Shown piece by piece: positions 47,046 through 59,547 of a stretch of DNA of 64,000 bases. Origin of the DNA: Tretioscincus oriximinensis (Eukaryota > Chordata > Lepidosauria > Squamata > Gymnophthalmidae). The notes beneath the pieces were generated by a model, which searched no databases, was not told the origin of the DNA, and saw nothing but the letters and a program-made list of their open reading frames with translations. Numbering within the stretch: the stretch's first letter is position 1; every line of letters begins with the position of its first letter. The translations under genes were made by a program, and so were the position numbers. The stretch is from NCBI GenBank assembly GCA_022410635.1, contig JAJVDF010000594.1, positions 767,733-831,732 on the forward strand. Reading direction: 5' to 3'.

Positions 47046-49640
47046 TTAACCTAACAAGTATAGGGACCANGGCTAAATGTGCATTAAATGTTTGTCAAAT
47101 TTGAGGTTATGCTTCTTGAAATGTTATTTTTTTTACTTTTTCTGGTTTTCTTCTTAAGAAATATAGCATCTTTCACATTTTAGCCATTTTTTTCATACTT
47201 TTTAAGTCCCAGCAGAAAGATTTGTTCTTGATGTACATTCCAGCTTTCATCATTTGTGTTCTATCCATTGTTTCTAATTTACTTCTTGCTTTATACTCTG
47301 AGGTCTAAAACAAATTACCGCAACTTAAATGCGTGAGCAACCCTCGGGGATGAAACCATATAGCAGAGGAGAAAACTAGTTGTCTCTTTAAGAGGTAGAT
47401 CTTCATCAGCCCAGAAGGATGATATTAGTTTCACCTTAGAGGTCAACTGTCATCCCTCTTCAGTTTTTGCAGGAGATCCTGACAACAAACTCCTGATAAC
47501 AGCTGGTGTAGAACAGCAACAGCTAAGCTGCTAACTGGCACAGCTGGCCACTCCTAAGAGAACTGTACTGGCTCCTATTAACATTCTTCTCTTTGTTCCA
47601 CTTTTCCAAAGATAAAATATATCCCTGCGAGTTACTATTTCCCCCCACAAAACAGCTAAAAGGTGTAATGTGTACGAGGCAAGCAGCAGCTTTAATAGTC
47701 AGGTGTGATTTTTATTTTAGAAACAGCAGTGATATATGAAATTTCCTCCTCTAAAGTCAAAATCTCCCCACAGCAGATCCTTTTTTATGGCTGCTAGTTA
47801 TTTTTGTCAATCCAACTTTCTGTTGTAGTTGCACAGAACTAAAAAAGACACCTTCTTAAATCTCCTCTTTTTCTCCAGTTATCTTCCTGTTTCTCTGCAG
47901 TTAGAGCCAAAGGTAATGGAGTCAGTCTCAGACATTTTGCTGTCAAAGCAACAGTTTTTCCCATGCAGTTTCCCCAACAAATCAAGAATTCTCCCCATCA
48001 AGTAAAAAGAACCGCTGACTACTACTGCTCCCTGCAGTAAATTCTTACAGCAAGATATTTCTTTCATCATTATTATGAAGTTAAATAAGCGTGTTCTGTA
48101 TTTAATGTCCTTAATAATAGCTTGTCAAAATGGTAGTTTCTTCATCAGACAATAAACAGGTACCATACTCAAAAACATTATTTACTCTCTGAACCAAGTC
48201 CCATCTTTGGAAATGCTGGACTCCACAAACCCATGGAGCACATGTGGGCAGATCGTGGACACTCTGGACCACTAGCAAGAAACTGTGGACTGGAATGTCA
48301 CTCAGAAAAATGCATCCTGATGGCCAACACATCCCCCCTGGTCTACCAAGCTCTATGTCCACATACTGCCATGGGGTAAGTACAGACCAGTCAGCCAGGT
48401 ACATGACAACCATAAGAGGGGTTGAGGGCAAATAGTTCTGGTTGCTTCAACAACCCTGCTGGAACCAAATAATCAGATTGCTAGTTTCATACAGAAAACA
48501 GGGTTAGGTGCCACAGGTATTCAGAAAACAAAGTCCCTCCTGTTTGATTTAAACAAGTTCAACATTGTTGAGCATTTAAAAGAGGATTTTCAATATACAT
48601 ATATATTTAGAGGTAAATGGGCTCAAACCTATTCAACGGTTAAATTAAACTGGGTTGAGCACATTCAACCTCGTTTACTCATTATGTTATGGTTCAATTT
48701 GAACTGAATTTGAACTGAATCTCTACTCNTTGTGAAAGTACAGATTTTAAAAAAATAGAATTAAAACTACCTCACCAAGTAGCAATGGAAAAGAGACTGA
48801 TGCTGAACATATCTTTCCATGTGTGTGTGTGTGTTTTTCAGTGTCTTGTTAATTTGTTGTGAAGTAAATTAGATGGAGGCTTATGTTGTATAATCAAGAT
48901 AGGAGCATGAAAACAAAAGAAAAAGTTTATGTTCTGCAAGCAATGGCAATTTCATTTTTATTTTCTTCTCTCATTTTTATTTTAAAAGCAAATAATCGGT
49001 ACATTTTGTACAATATCACAGACAGCACAATGCAAAATAATACAAAAAACATAGAATAAGGAAAATGTAACTTGATTTCTCTACATGTCCATGTTACAAT
49101 CCCATTTCAAATTATTAATCGTTTCTCCACCCAAGCATATTCCATCCCTTAATTCACCTTCTACCTTGGATTATATCTAGCAATCAGTATACTGTAAATC
49201 CCCCTCTGTGATATGGAGACATTTATTACATTGCCAACAAGACTCGAAGAATACATGCATAATGTAGGAACCATTATCCAATATAGTGTGTTTCCCATTT
49301 CTAGAGCACAGCATGCATGAAGAAGCCTACACTCTCTTCTAAAGAGTAAATAAGTTTATATTGCATCGAATGAGTAGGTGTCTGGTGACTAAAATTCACA
49401 TTAGATTTTTCATCTTCCATATTTCATGAGATGGTTCTATTTTGTGCGTGACAGCAAAGCTTCATAACTCAATAGCTACAAATAGTGATTTATCAGCAAA
49501 TAACACTACACTGAAGAAAAAGTTAAAATTACGGTGATATATAAAAATCTTGCTGTGCATTTGTATTTATTTCATTTTAAATATTTCTATATAGTATGGT
49601 TACCAAATAAAATCTAGGATAGAAGTTTATACATTTAAAG
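47046..49640. other. No gene seen
   Basis: Unique-looking DNA. No coding motif is seen in the frames near 48111-48435. Confidence 0.45.
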
Positions 49641-49644
49641 GGTA

Positions 49645-49868
49645 TGAAAAAGTTATTCCCCCTCCCTCCAGGTGCTGCAAGCATTAGAAGCTGCAGCTGG
49701 TGAAAAGTCCTCTCGTCTAGGGTAGGAGATGCGAAGAAGATGCAAGAAGTCGAGATAACAAGGGACTCCTTCTCCTTGAGATGCCTAGTACAATTGTTGG
49801 GCCACTGTTGAGCCAGAATGCTGGACTAAATGGGCTCCATCCCGATTCAGCAGGGCTCCTCTTATGTT
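49645..49868 (+). mobile_element. LINE 3'-end fragment (CR1-related)
   Basis: GAATGCTGGACTAAATGGGC, GATTCAGCAGGGCTCCTCTT and ATGTT end a 3' UTR of the CR1/L3 type. The upstream 100 bases diverge from the other copies, so it may be a separate subfamily. Confidence 0.7.
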
Positions 49869-50750
49869 AGTAAACAAATCATTTTTTGTTCCAAACGAAT
49901 AAAAAAAATATTCATTTTCTAATAGAATTAAAAATCTAATAACTTTCATTCTATTGTAATGGTACTCAGCTTGTAATACCAAAGAGCAAAGTTAAACTTT
50001 TAAAATATTTTAGAAAAGGCAAACTGTATATGAAGAGAAAAATAGCACACGGATCAGCTTGAACTAAAGCTCTGGAGGCTAAGATGTGAAAATGCTAAGT
50101 GGAAATCACTTGTGTTTTTAAAAGCAAAACTAAATTAAATATTTTTATTGGACCATATTAGCAAAAAGCAACAGGATCATAGTGTAACTGTATTTGTAAA
50201 ATGCAAACCGAAGTATTAAAAATATTGATCTAGATTGTTAACTGACACTCATATTAGGATGACTCAAGAGTGTTTGCTTTACTTNGGGATTTAAGCTGCA
50301 GCTGTATTTGAGCTGAAATGTCCTTAGTTATTCAACAAAGGAACAGTAACCTTTCTGTCCTGTCCTTTTCTGTAGGCTTACTGAAAGGACATTCCCTGTC
50401 TAGACCTTGGTAAATATGCTTACACTTTTGACAAGAACTGATGCTGATAAAAGGCTAGAGAATCTAATGTTAGACGTGGTTTTTTTTTTCACACATTGCA
50501 AAGACAGGGCATCTGTCTCTAAATATTTGTGCAAGAGGTACAGTTAGAGATAGCTATGTGGGATAGCTAAAATGCCAACAAAAAAGAGTATGCTTTGAAA
50601 ATTAATACAATCAAAATGAAAATATTGTGTCATCAGTGATTCAGCTGATTTCAGACCTTACCGACTTTTCTTCTGTATGAGCATTGATGTTAACTTTCAG
50701 GTGTGGCTTGCCCATTTGGGAATGCTGAAGGGCTTTAAGGGTTCCAGGGC
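49869..50750. other. No gene seen
   Basis: AT-rich; nothing recognised. Confidence 0.5.
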
Positions 50751-50754
50751 TTGC

Positions 50755-51198
50755 CATTGTACTACCCACTATCGGTTACAGGTTCTTGGTGTCAGGGTGG
50801 CCTGCCGTTCGGTCACCAAAAATAGGGCATTCTCCTGCGCAACCCCTACCTGGTAGAACACCCTCTCTATGAGCACTCAAGGAATTCGAGAACTGTCGAG
50901 TTTCCGGATAGCTTGCAAAGCAGAGTTGTTCCACCAGGCCTACAGCTAGCTTAAGTCTACCCTCAGACAGATCTGCTTCTACTGCTGTTTAATATTCTCT
51001 GGAGGTGAATTGACGTACATTGGGGGTCATGACTGCAATTTTTTAAATATTTCCCTGGATCTGTTTTTATCATTTTTATTGTATTGTACTGATTTTTATA
51101 TAATTCATCTTGTATTTTATATTTTNTACTGTATTGTGAGCTGGCCAGAGCCCTTTGTGGGTGGGTGGAATATAAATTCAATAGTAAAGTAAAGTAAA
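50755..51198 (+). mobile_element. L2-like LINE 3' end
   Basis: A decayed C-terminus of the NRAFSCATPTW*NTL and FRIACKAELFHQAY type (50815-50945) is followed by a T-rich 3' UTR. The tail is TTGTGAGCTGGCCAGAGCCC, then GGGTGGAATATAAATTC with short (AGTAA)n repeats. This order is typical of L2/CR1-group elements in squamates. It has a stop in the Trp-rich block and an N at 51126. Confidence 0.65.
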
Positions 51199-52530
51199 AT
51201 CTGTTCTCATTACAAAGGGCAGAAAGATAAACTTCTCTAGGTATTTATCTGATCTTCATGGTGCTCTTGTGTGCCCCAAACCATGTCTTCCATCCTGAAA
51301 AACAGAAAGAGAAGACACCTTTGGTCATATCCCCTCTGTTCCTCCTTGCAGGAATGCATTAGCTCTGGGCACAGGTCTCTGATGCACAAATCTCCAGGCA
51401 AGGGTCCCAAATCTGCAAATGTCAGCTGCCAAGAGGGGAGGGTCTTTAGCCAGATAATTCTCTAGGATCTCCTCCCCACACTCCAATTAACAACAGGGAC
51501 AGGAAAAGTTGGATGCTGCATGCTTTGTTCTCCACCCAATAGCTCCCAGAAGAATGGGGAGAAAGAAGGATGAGGGAAGAGGGATGAAGCAAAGGGAGAG
51601 AAAGAAAGAAAAAGAAAAAGTGGCAGGTGAAAGTAGAGCTGGGGGTACTTCAGGCAATGGTGCTTTGCCTTCTCATTGTGCCGGTGTGTGCCGGTTTTTG
51701 GTGGCCACTGAAGTGAATGGCCAGCAGAGAGTGAATTGCCAGTAGGGATGCCTTAATAGGGGCATAAGGAGGGACTCAGGATGTAGCACCCAGGATGTAG
51801 CACCCAGGATGTAACCCCAAATTCCCCCTTGCTGCTCCCAGCAATCTTGTGGATAAAATGAAAGCTTTATATTTGACATTCAGAAATACATGTGGGTGGG
51901 AGGACCCAGCTTTAGCGACCTTCCAGATCTTGCCCTTGGGGCCAAGGCCCTCTTCATACTCCCTTGACTGTGCTACTGTGCCTTAATTACTCTTTGACTA
52001 CACTCCTGTGAACCCAGCTCAGGGGAGAATCATCATTAGCTGCCACTGCTACTGGGAATGGTCAGCAAAGACTATTCTTGGCCATTAAAGTCAAGAACGG
52101 AGAGGCTTTGCACTCATACTAAGCATGAGAACATTTCCATGCCTGCCCAAGATGTGAAGAAGCATGTAACTGGCCTACTCAAGACCTAATCTAATTCAGA
52201 CATGGCTTTCTTGTCCATCCTTCATAACGGTAAATCTCATGGGATTATAACCACCTGAAAGTGTCTCATTCACACTGGGCCTGAACTGTTCTCCTTGGCA
52301 TAGGAAAGTATGTGGACAGCTTTTAAGCCATCCACAGGAAGGAAATGCCATAAAGATATCAAGAGAAGAATTGACTTGATATGGTAACAAACCCCCATGA
52401 TCCACCAGGTAAGTGCATAAAGGCATAGTCAGAATACAGAAGAACTTCATGTAAAGCAAAGGTTCCATTGCCGCTGAAAGCAAAACTTGCATTAAAAAAC
52501 TAATAGAACATTAACCTTAAAGGAAGGGTG
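51199..52530. other. No gene seen
   Basis: Includes a purine-rich stretch at 51552-51625 and three near-perfect tandem 16-base units (GGATGTAGCACCCA) at 51779-51815. No coding signal. Confidence 0.45.
51552..51625. repeat. Purine-rich tract
   Basis: About 70 bases almost free of pyrimidines on the plus strand, in GAAAGAAAGAAAAAG-like units. Confidence 0.7.
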
Positions 52531-52532
52531 TT

Positions 52533-52935
52533 AAGAACATAAGAGGAGCCCTGCTGAATCAGGCCAGAGCCCATTTAGTCTAGCATTCTGTCTCACACAG
52601 TGGCCCACCAATTACACTTGGGCAATCTGGAACAGAAGAAGGCAAAATCTTGTTCTGGAGGCCCTGCAAATGGCATTTCAGGAATCCTGCCTGTTTCTCC
52701 ATCTCAGAAGCAACATCTAGACATCCATCCTAGTAGCTGTTTATACCCTTGGCTTCTATGAACCTGTCTAATCCTCTTTTAAAGCTAGCCAGACTATGGG
52801 CTACTACCACCTCTTTTGGAAGCAAATTCAAAAGGCTGATGACACTCTGGATGAAAAACATACTTTTCCTTGTCTCTCCTCACTCTTCTGCCCATCATCT
52901 TCAAGGAATGCCCCCTGGTCCTACACTCAACACCA
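52533..52935 (-). mobile_element. LINE 3' fragment (CR1/L3-type)
   Basis: The reverse complement reads from the ORF2 C-terminal coding end through the 3' UTR to TTCTTA. It is diverged: several positions differ from the 38.4 and 63.3 kb copies. Confidence 0.85.
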
Positions 52936-52979
52936 CTCAATAGCAAGACGAAGTGTTAGTTAATAAATTGTGTTATAGT

Positions 52980-53188
52980 CAGGGCTTTTTTTGTGACGGA
53001 ACGCGCCAGTACACAGTACCAGCACCTTTTATTTAGGCGGGGGCGGCGTTAGCGGCGGCGGCGGCAGGGGGCGGCAGCAGTGGCTGCCACCGCTAACACC
53101 GCCCCCCGCCCCCACCGCGGCTAACGCCGCCCCCCGCCCCCTCGCCAGCGTTAGTATCGTCACCTTTTTTTCTAGAAAAAAAGCACTG
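52980..53188. mobile_element. GC-rich non-autonomous hAT element, copy 1, with perfect 8-bp target duplication
   Basis: The ends are CAGGGCTTTTTTT and, in reverse, CAGTGCTTTTTTT. GTTATAGT flanks both sides (52972-52979 and 53189-53196). The core is a GGCGGCGG/CCGCCCCC palindrome with CACCTTTTATTTAGGCGG. No coding. Confidence 0.85.
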
Positions 53189-53196
53189 GTTATAGT

Positions 53197-54529
53197 GAAA
53201 CCAAATAAAACAAATTCACTTACAATAGAGCCTTACTGTACAAGGTAACATAATGCATTTGGAGAAATATTCCCAAATTGCATCCAAGCATCGAGTAAGA
53301 AATGTCTAATTCTGATATATCTAAACTGAAAAATCACTCCTCTTTTTCCCAGATTTGCACGATCTCAAACTATACAGTATTCATATGATGACAGGGTGAA
53401 TTATGCAGAAATGTGATAAGCCCGTGGACAGTGTTTGTACAATCTATTTTTAAAGGTACATATATATTTTCTTAAATTAGTTCTAAGGGACATATATATT
53501 TTCTTAAATTATTCTATCATTTCTCTTTCTACTCCAGGATTTACTGTACATATCGAGGTCACTGCATTACTATGAAGATACTAAAAGTATTTGGGATGCA
53601 ATGTCAATGTCCTAATATGACCTTGTGTGTCCTATAAAAGTTCTGTAATGGTGCTATTAAATTAGCAATCTGAGGAAAGCAAAACTCGGTTAATAGACAG
53701 CAGTGATAATAATGTAGATTTAGTATATCGAAAAAAGAACAAAACTTTTGTAAAAGCTGCATGGAAGAATAAATCAAAAGATAAAATAGGCNTTGCTTGC
53801 ACTACATGCAACAGTTGCTTAAATTTCTTCTTCTGTTGAACTATAAAAGATGCAGGAGTCATTCAGGATTTACCACCAATAACTAATTCTATTACCAAAG
53901 AATACTGAAAGTGCACATCCTAGTGAGATTGCCTAGATATTAACTGTATTAAATTATACACCAATTTGCCTCTTTCAAAGACCGATGAGCAGCAGAATAT
54001 TTATAGTATTTCCTAACAGAAATAAAATGCAAGTACCACCCTCCGTGATACAAGAAGATTTCGCATAAATATGTGTTAAAATCAGTGAAGCGTACGTGAA
54101 ATCTGTTTCATGGGGTTTTTATTTTTTGAAAAGTAGATCCCTTGAAAGCTATAGATGACTGCCACCAAGCGGTGGAAGAAGATACTAGAATAAAATTAGG
54201 TGCCATTTCAGCTACATTTGCTGGTGATGGTAAAAATACATGTTTCATAATAGACCGTTAACAAGGTTTGAGATCATTTATATCATGTAATACAAATATT
54301 TCCAGTAGTTAGGAAATGAATTATGTAAACCGCACTGCTTTATAAAAAAATAAAATTATGGATATTGTTATTTTCCTGTGGGAATAGGTGATGTGCCTTC
54401 ATTAGTGGCAGCAGACATGTCATGGTTGTGACTGGCCAGAAGCTGCAAGAGATATAAGCTGAACTTGACAAAAGGTCAGACAAAAGATAGAAAGCAGTTA
54501 ACCAAAGTGGCACACAGAGATAACACACA
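53197..54529. other. No gene seen
   Basis: AT-rich; nothing recognised. Confidence 0.5.
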
Positions 54530-54931
54530 GGCCCTCTCCACACTATGTTTTCTTACATGGTTCTTGCTAGGATGTTTCAACATCATTATTCTTTTGCCCA
54601 ACACCTAAATGGAGTTTTCACCATGCTTTGCAACGCATCCAGAAAAATACTGACATATAAGCGGAATCTACTATTGGTGATATTTTCAGGAAGCATCACA
54701 AATGCTGTGTCTTCTATTGAGCAGCTGCCTGCAGTCTTGGTGCTATCCTGGGAAGATGCCAGCTAGCAGGACTGCAGAATCACAGCTGGCTGACATATGT
54801 AGTATTGTCTTCCTGCTTTCTCTTGCTTTTCTTGAACCACCTCCACACAGATTCTGAAGCTAGGTATGGCCCCAGTGAAATCTGCAATTGCTTTTAGATT
54901 GCTGGTTTTACTTATCATGTGGAGGGACCCC
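54530..54931. mobile_element. Candidate MITE with short TIRs
   Basis: The left end is GGCCCTCTCCACACTATG. The right end in reverse is GGGGTCCCTCCACATGATA. The interior has no transposase. AGTGAAATCTGCAAT near the right end recurs at 23050. Confidence 0.5.
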
Positions 54932-55567
54932 TAAAGGTTATGCCCAAAAGATTGTCTCACTGAGATTTTCTCCTATAATCCCACTATTAAACAAAATACC
55001 TTCCCATCCTTTATAGAATACTGTAACATAGGCTAACTTCTGAGATTTTCAATACTGGATCCTAAGAAAGAAGAACCAAGAATCTATATGTTCAAGTTAC
55101 TTGATATGTGAATTAGTAGGATGTCCAATAGAATAATTAGATTATATTGTTGTTTGTCTTTTCTTCTAAAATTCAGTTACACCACATAATCCATTTCTTG
55201 GATATCCCTGCCCAGTGTTCTATCAACAGTGTATAATAATAGTCAACAACTAAACTTAGCATATACCAATTCCAATCTTAGACAGACCCCTAGCTACTCT
55301 GTTTTGATTACTTGTTCTGCCATGTAGCAAGGAGAACCTATGAGAAAAAGGTAGGTAACATGAGTATATAACTCAACTTCTTCAGATGCTAGGGATCAAC
55401 TATCTAGGGACACACTACTTATAGAGAAGAATGGTACAGGCCCAGCTCTCCATAGTTAACTTGATTCCTTACCTTCTCAGATATTTGCATTTCTATTGTT
55501 ATTCAGCACCTAGTTTGCTATAAATGTCACTAGGGAGTTGTTCCCTAGCATCTGTTAAAGTAGACTA
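54932..55567. other. No gene seen
   Basis: AT-rich; nothing recognised. Confidence 0.5.
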
Positions 55568-55950
55568 AGGCTGCGTACACACCAAAGTATAAAGTTATAT
55601 TATGGAATATAGCAATCGCGTGTCTATATTCCATGACCCATGCTTCACATCGCTTCTCGATTAAGTCACAGTGCAGTTTTTTTTTAAAATTCAGAGCAGC
55701 TTATGGAAACAACTCTGCATTCTTGGTTGTTTTATCCTCCCGTGTCAAATTTGTGCACACGCATGCATGTTACCACAGACGCGAGAAGACGGGGCTCTCT
55801 GGAACAATGTCTGAATATCCCAGCAATAGTTTACTCTGGGATAAATGGCGTTTACTGCAGGACGACTGCTCAAAAACGCTTAACCCATATGCTGGAGTCT
55901 TCCTCATCTGGCTCCGATCGAGATAGAAATAAGCTGTGTGCACGCAGTCT
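55568..55950. mobile_element. MITE (family shared with 20.67-21.29 kb), short copy
   Basis: The ends AGGCTGCGTACACACC and, in reverse, AGACTGCGTGCACACAG form TIRs. ATTATGGAATATAGCAA, CAATAGTTTACTCTGGGATA, AAATGGCGTTTACTG and ACGCTTAACCC match the long copy. Confidence 0.7.
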
Positions 55951-56806
55951 TATTTACAAAAGCTTGTGCTGTTTATGTTTTTTATTAGTTTTTAACATGC
56001 TATGCATAGTCTCTTTGCTTGATGTTTTAAATCCAGACTAACATGATTACTTTGAAATCTTATTCTGCCTTGATCCAGCTCTTCCTGGAATTAAACAGCT
56101 TTGGGAAGTTTTAAAAGTACACCCCAGATCTTCCTTTAGGCAGCTTATCCACTTACTAATAGAAGTACCTGTTAAAGTGCTCATTACTGTCCTATTTCTA
56201 AGTATGACTGCCATTGGAAGCACTACTTTTTCAGGCTGAGATGTCCACTCGGAACAGACGAGTTCCTGATTAGTGCTGGAAATGCCATTATAGGGGCACC
56301 AAGTCGTTTTTTTGATCAATGAATCATGTCCTATTCACCCACCATAATGGTCTCACCTGTAACAAGGAGCCCCAGCACTAAGGCCTTTGTAAGAATAAAA
56401 AGAAGACAATTACATAACATTTTCTTCAATAGTTGAAGTTGTCAAACAGACCAAGAAAAGGTCACCCTTGGTTGCCATTCTTAACCTCTTGAAATATATT
56501 GGCAAAGTATATCTATACTTCCTTTAAGCAGTTTTCATTGCTTGGAGAAGATTTTATTCATAGTTCATAAGATGCTGTTTTCAAAAAAGGAAAAAAAATC
56601 CAAGAATCATTTTAGGCTAACACATACTGGATTTAAATTACTGGAGGATTTCCTGCTGGTGAGGTTAATTACACATAGAAATGCAATTTTCAACTCATTT
56701 CAATATAGATATTTATTAACAGAAGATAAATTGTGAGATTTTTATCCTAGTTCTATTAAATATCTGTGATACTTTTGAAAAAAGGAAGGTTATAGCAAAC
56801 AAAAAC
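55951..56806. other. No gene seen
   Basis: A 90-codon minus-strand frame (56047-56319) has no recognised motif. Nothing else. Confidence 0.45.
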
Positions 56807-57222
56807 CAGGGCTTTTTCTGTGACGGAACGCGCCGGAACACAGTTCCGGCACCTTTTATTTAGGTGGGGGGGGTGCGGGGCCCCCGGAGTTAGCGGGGAC
56901 GTCCACCTCCGCTCCCCCGCCGCTCCCCCGCCTAAATAAAAGGTGCCGGTACTGTGGCGTTAGCCGCCGGCGAGGGGGGCGTGGCGTTATCAGAGGAGGC
57001 GGCGTTATCGGCCTCCGCTAACGCCATGCCCCCCTCGCCAGCGGCTAATGCCGCAATACCGGCATCTTTTGATTAGGTGGGGGGCGGAGTTAGTGGGGGG
57101 GCGGCAGCAGCGTGGGGGGCGTGGGAATGACCCGCCGCCCCCCGCCGCTGCTGCCCCCCCCCCCGCCCCCCGCCGCCGCCGGTGTTAGTACCGGCACCTT
57201 TTGTTCTGGGAAAAAAGCACTA
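56807..57222. mobile_element. GC-rich non-autonomous hAT element, copy 2, rearranged
   Basis: Starts CAGGGCTTTTTCTGTGACGG and ends AAAAAAGCACTA. Inside, the CCGGCACCTTTTATTTAGG block and its complement occur several times, as though the element had duplicated its own ends. The target duplication is unclear. Confidence 0.75.
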
Positions 57223-57697
57223 ACTAAACAATTTATTTTAGTCACTTGAGTTACATTGCATAGAAGCAGTTTTCTTACTTATTTGCCTGGAAGAAATAAA
57301 ATATTTCTGACTTGGCATCCACAAAAATTAATGCAATAAAGTACAACTTCGGAATGTAGAACTAATCAAAATAGCTACATAAGAACATAAGAAGAGCCAT
57401 ACTAGATTAGGCCACAGCCCATCAAGTCCAGCATTCTGTCTCACACAGAGGCCCACCAGATGCACCTGGGCAGTCTGAACAGAGGAAAGCAAAATATGCA
57501 CCTGTTCATGACTTCCTGCAAATAGCATTTCAGGAGCACTACCTGTTGCTTCATCCTGGAGGCAACATCCAGGCATCCCTCCTAGTACCCATTTATACCC
57601 TTGGTGTCTATAAACCTGCTAAATTCCACAGGCCAATGACCCTCTGGGTGAAAAAAATACTTTCCTTTCTCTGTTCTCATTTTTCTACCCAACAGTT

Positions 57698-58513
57698 TTA
57701 AAGAGTGCCCTCTGGTCCTTGTGTTGTGTGATAGAGAAAACATTTTTCTGTATTCACCGTGTCCATCCCATGCATGATTCTGTACACTTCAATCAGATCA
57801 CCTCTCAAACGTCGCCTTTCAAGGCTTAAGAGGCCCAGACGTTGCAGCCTGACTTCATAAGGGAGGTGCTCCAGACCCTTGATCTTTTTTGTTGCCCTTT
57901 TCTGCACCTTCTCCAAAAATATCCCCCTTGAGATGTGGTGACCAGACTGAACACAGTATTCCAAATATGGCCTCACCACTGATTTATAAAGAGGCAAAAC
58001 AACATTTGCTGACTTGTTTTCGATTCCTTTCCTAATTATTCCCAACATGGAATTTGCCTTTTTTGCNGCTGCTGCACACTGGGTTGACATTTTCATTGAA
58101 TTTTCCACCAACACCCCAAGAGCCTTTTCTTGCTCGGTCACAGAAAGCTTAGTTCCCATCAGGTGGTAGGAGTAGTTGTGGTTCTTTGCCCCAATGTGCA
58201 TGACCTTGCATTTGCTTATATTGAAGTGCATTTGCCACTTAGATGCCCTCTCACCCAATTTCAATAGATCAGTCTGGAGTGCCTTACAATCATTTTCAGT
58301 TTTCACTTCCCTTAACAGTTTAGTGTCATCAGCAAACTTGGGTACTTCACGATTTACCTCGGTATCCAGATCATTTATAAATATATTGAAAAGAAAGGGT
58401 CCCAGTACAGATCCCTGGGGTACCCCACTTCTTACCTCTTTCCTCTCAGAGAATGGTCCATTTAATACTACCCACTGTTTTCTATCTTTTAGACAGTTTC
58501 CAATCCAGGACAA
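57698..58513 (-). pseudogene. LINE ORF2: reverse transcriptase palm and C-terminal domain
   Basis: 271 codons are open. GVPQGSVLGP lies at residues 30-39 (RT block B/4), FADDTKL at 60-66 (catalytic Asp pair), KMSTQCAAxAKKANSMLGII near 140-160, and the C-terminal LERRRLRGDLIEVYRIMHGM near 231-250. One N falls at 58067. The fragment is preceded by the block-A part (YLDFQKAFD, coding at 58577-58603), which is out of frame because of an extra T in the run at about 58645. Apart from this, the RT core is nearly intact, so the copy is fairly young. Confidence 0.9.
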
Positions 58514-58646
58514 AGTCTGTCCTCTTATACCATGAGTATGGAGCTTTTTTAGAAGCCTTTGATGAGGGACTTTATCAAAAGCTTTCTGAAAATCTAGATA
58601 GACAATATCAACTGGATCCCCTTTATCTACATATTTGTTAACACTC

Positions 58647-59153
58647 TCAAAAGAATTCTAGCAAGTTGGTAAGACATGATTTACCTTTGCCATGCTGAGT
58701 TTCATTCAGTAATGCTTGCTTCTCCATGTGTTTAGTAATTTTGTCCTTAATTATGGTTTCCAACACTTTACCTGGAATTGATGTTAAACTGATGGGTCTA
58801 TAATTTCCGGGATCACCTCGGGATCCTTTTTTGAAGATTGATGTTATGTTAGCTACCCTCCAATCTACTGGTACTATGCCTGATCTTAAGGAAAGATTAA
58901 ATATTTTGGTTAGAAGTTCAGAAATTTTGCATTTGAGTTCTTTAAGAATTNTTGGGTGAATGCCATGTGGCCCTGGGGATTTATTAATGTTCAGCTTATT
59001 AAGACTAGCAAGGACCTCCTTCCTTGTTATCTCTATCCAGTTTAATTCCTCTGTTGTTCTTTCTGACAAAACTAAATCTGTTGCGGGTAAATTCGATCTG
59101 TCTTCAGTGAAAACTGAAGCAAAAAATTCATTTAACCTCTCTGCAATCTCCAC
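58647..59153 (-). pseudogene. LINE ORF2: linker and N-terminal part of reverse transcriptase
   Basis: 168 codons. EIAERLNEFFASVFTEDRSN at the start (residues 2-21), SPGPHGIHP (59-67), VDWRVANITSIFKKGSRGDP (100-119), NYRPISL (121-127) and KSCLTNLLEFF at the end, the usual order of CR1 RT blocks 0-2. The frame ends at the shift near 58645 that separates it from the RT core. One N falls at 58951. Confidence 0.9.
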
Positions 59154-59226
59154 ATCCTCCTTGATTATGCCCTTTTGTCCATTGCTGTCTAGTGGTCCAA
59201 ATAAGGATTCTTATTTCTGATATATT

Positions 59227-59547
59227 TTAAAAGTCCTTATTATTTCTTTTAATATTCTTTGCAATGTGCTCCTCGAAGTTGTTCTTCGCATCCCTGACTA
59301 CCACCTTGCATTTGGTTTGCCACAGTTTGTGCTCCCTTCTNTTCTCCTCACTAGGATAAGCCTTCCACTTTTTAAATGAGTTTCTCTTCATTCTAATGAC
59401 TTCCCTTACTGCAGAGGTAAGCCACACGGGTGTCTTCTTGGACTTTGCGGAACTCTTTCTTCTCTTGGGAATGCATTTTATTTCAGCTTCCAATATTGTA
59501 TTTGCAAACAATTTGCACTCTTTTTGAAGGGACTGCACTTTTCTCAC
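59227..59547 (-). pseudogene. LINE ORF2: basic linker between endonuclease and RT
   Basis: 106 codons rich in Lys and Arg, including KKTPVWLTSAVREVIRMKRN (residues 38-57) and LWQTKCKVVVRDAKNNFEEH (75-94). A deletion or frameshift near 59200 separates it from the RT part. In the intact family this stretch lies between SDHN and the RT. Confidence 0.85.
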
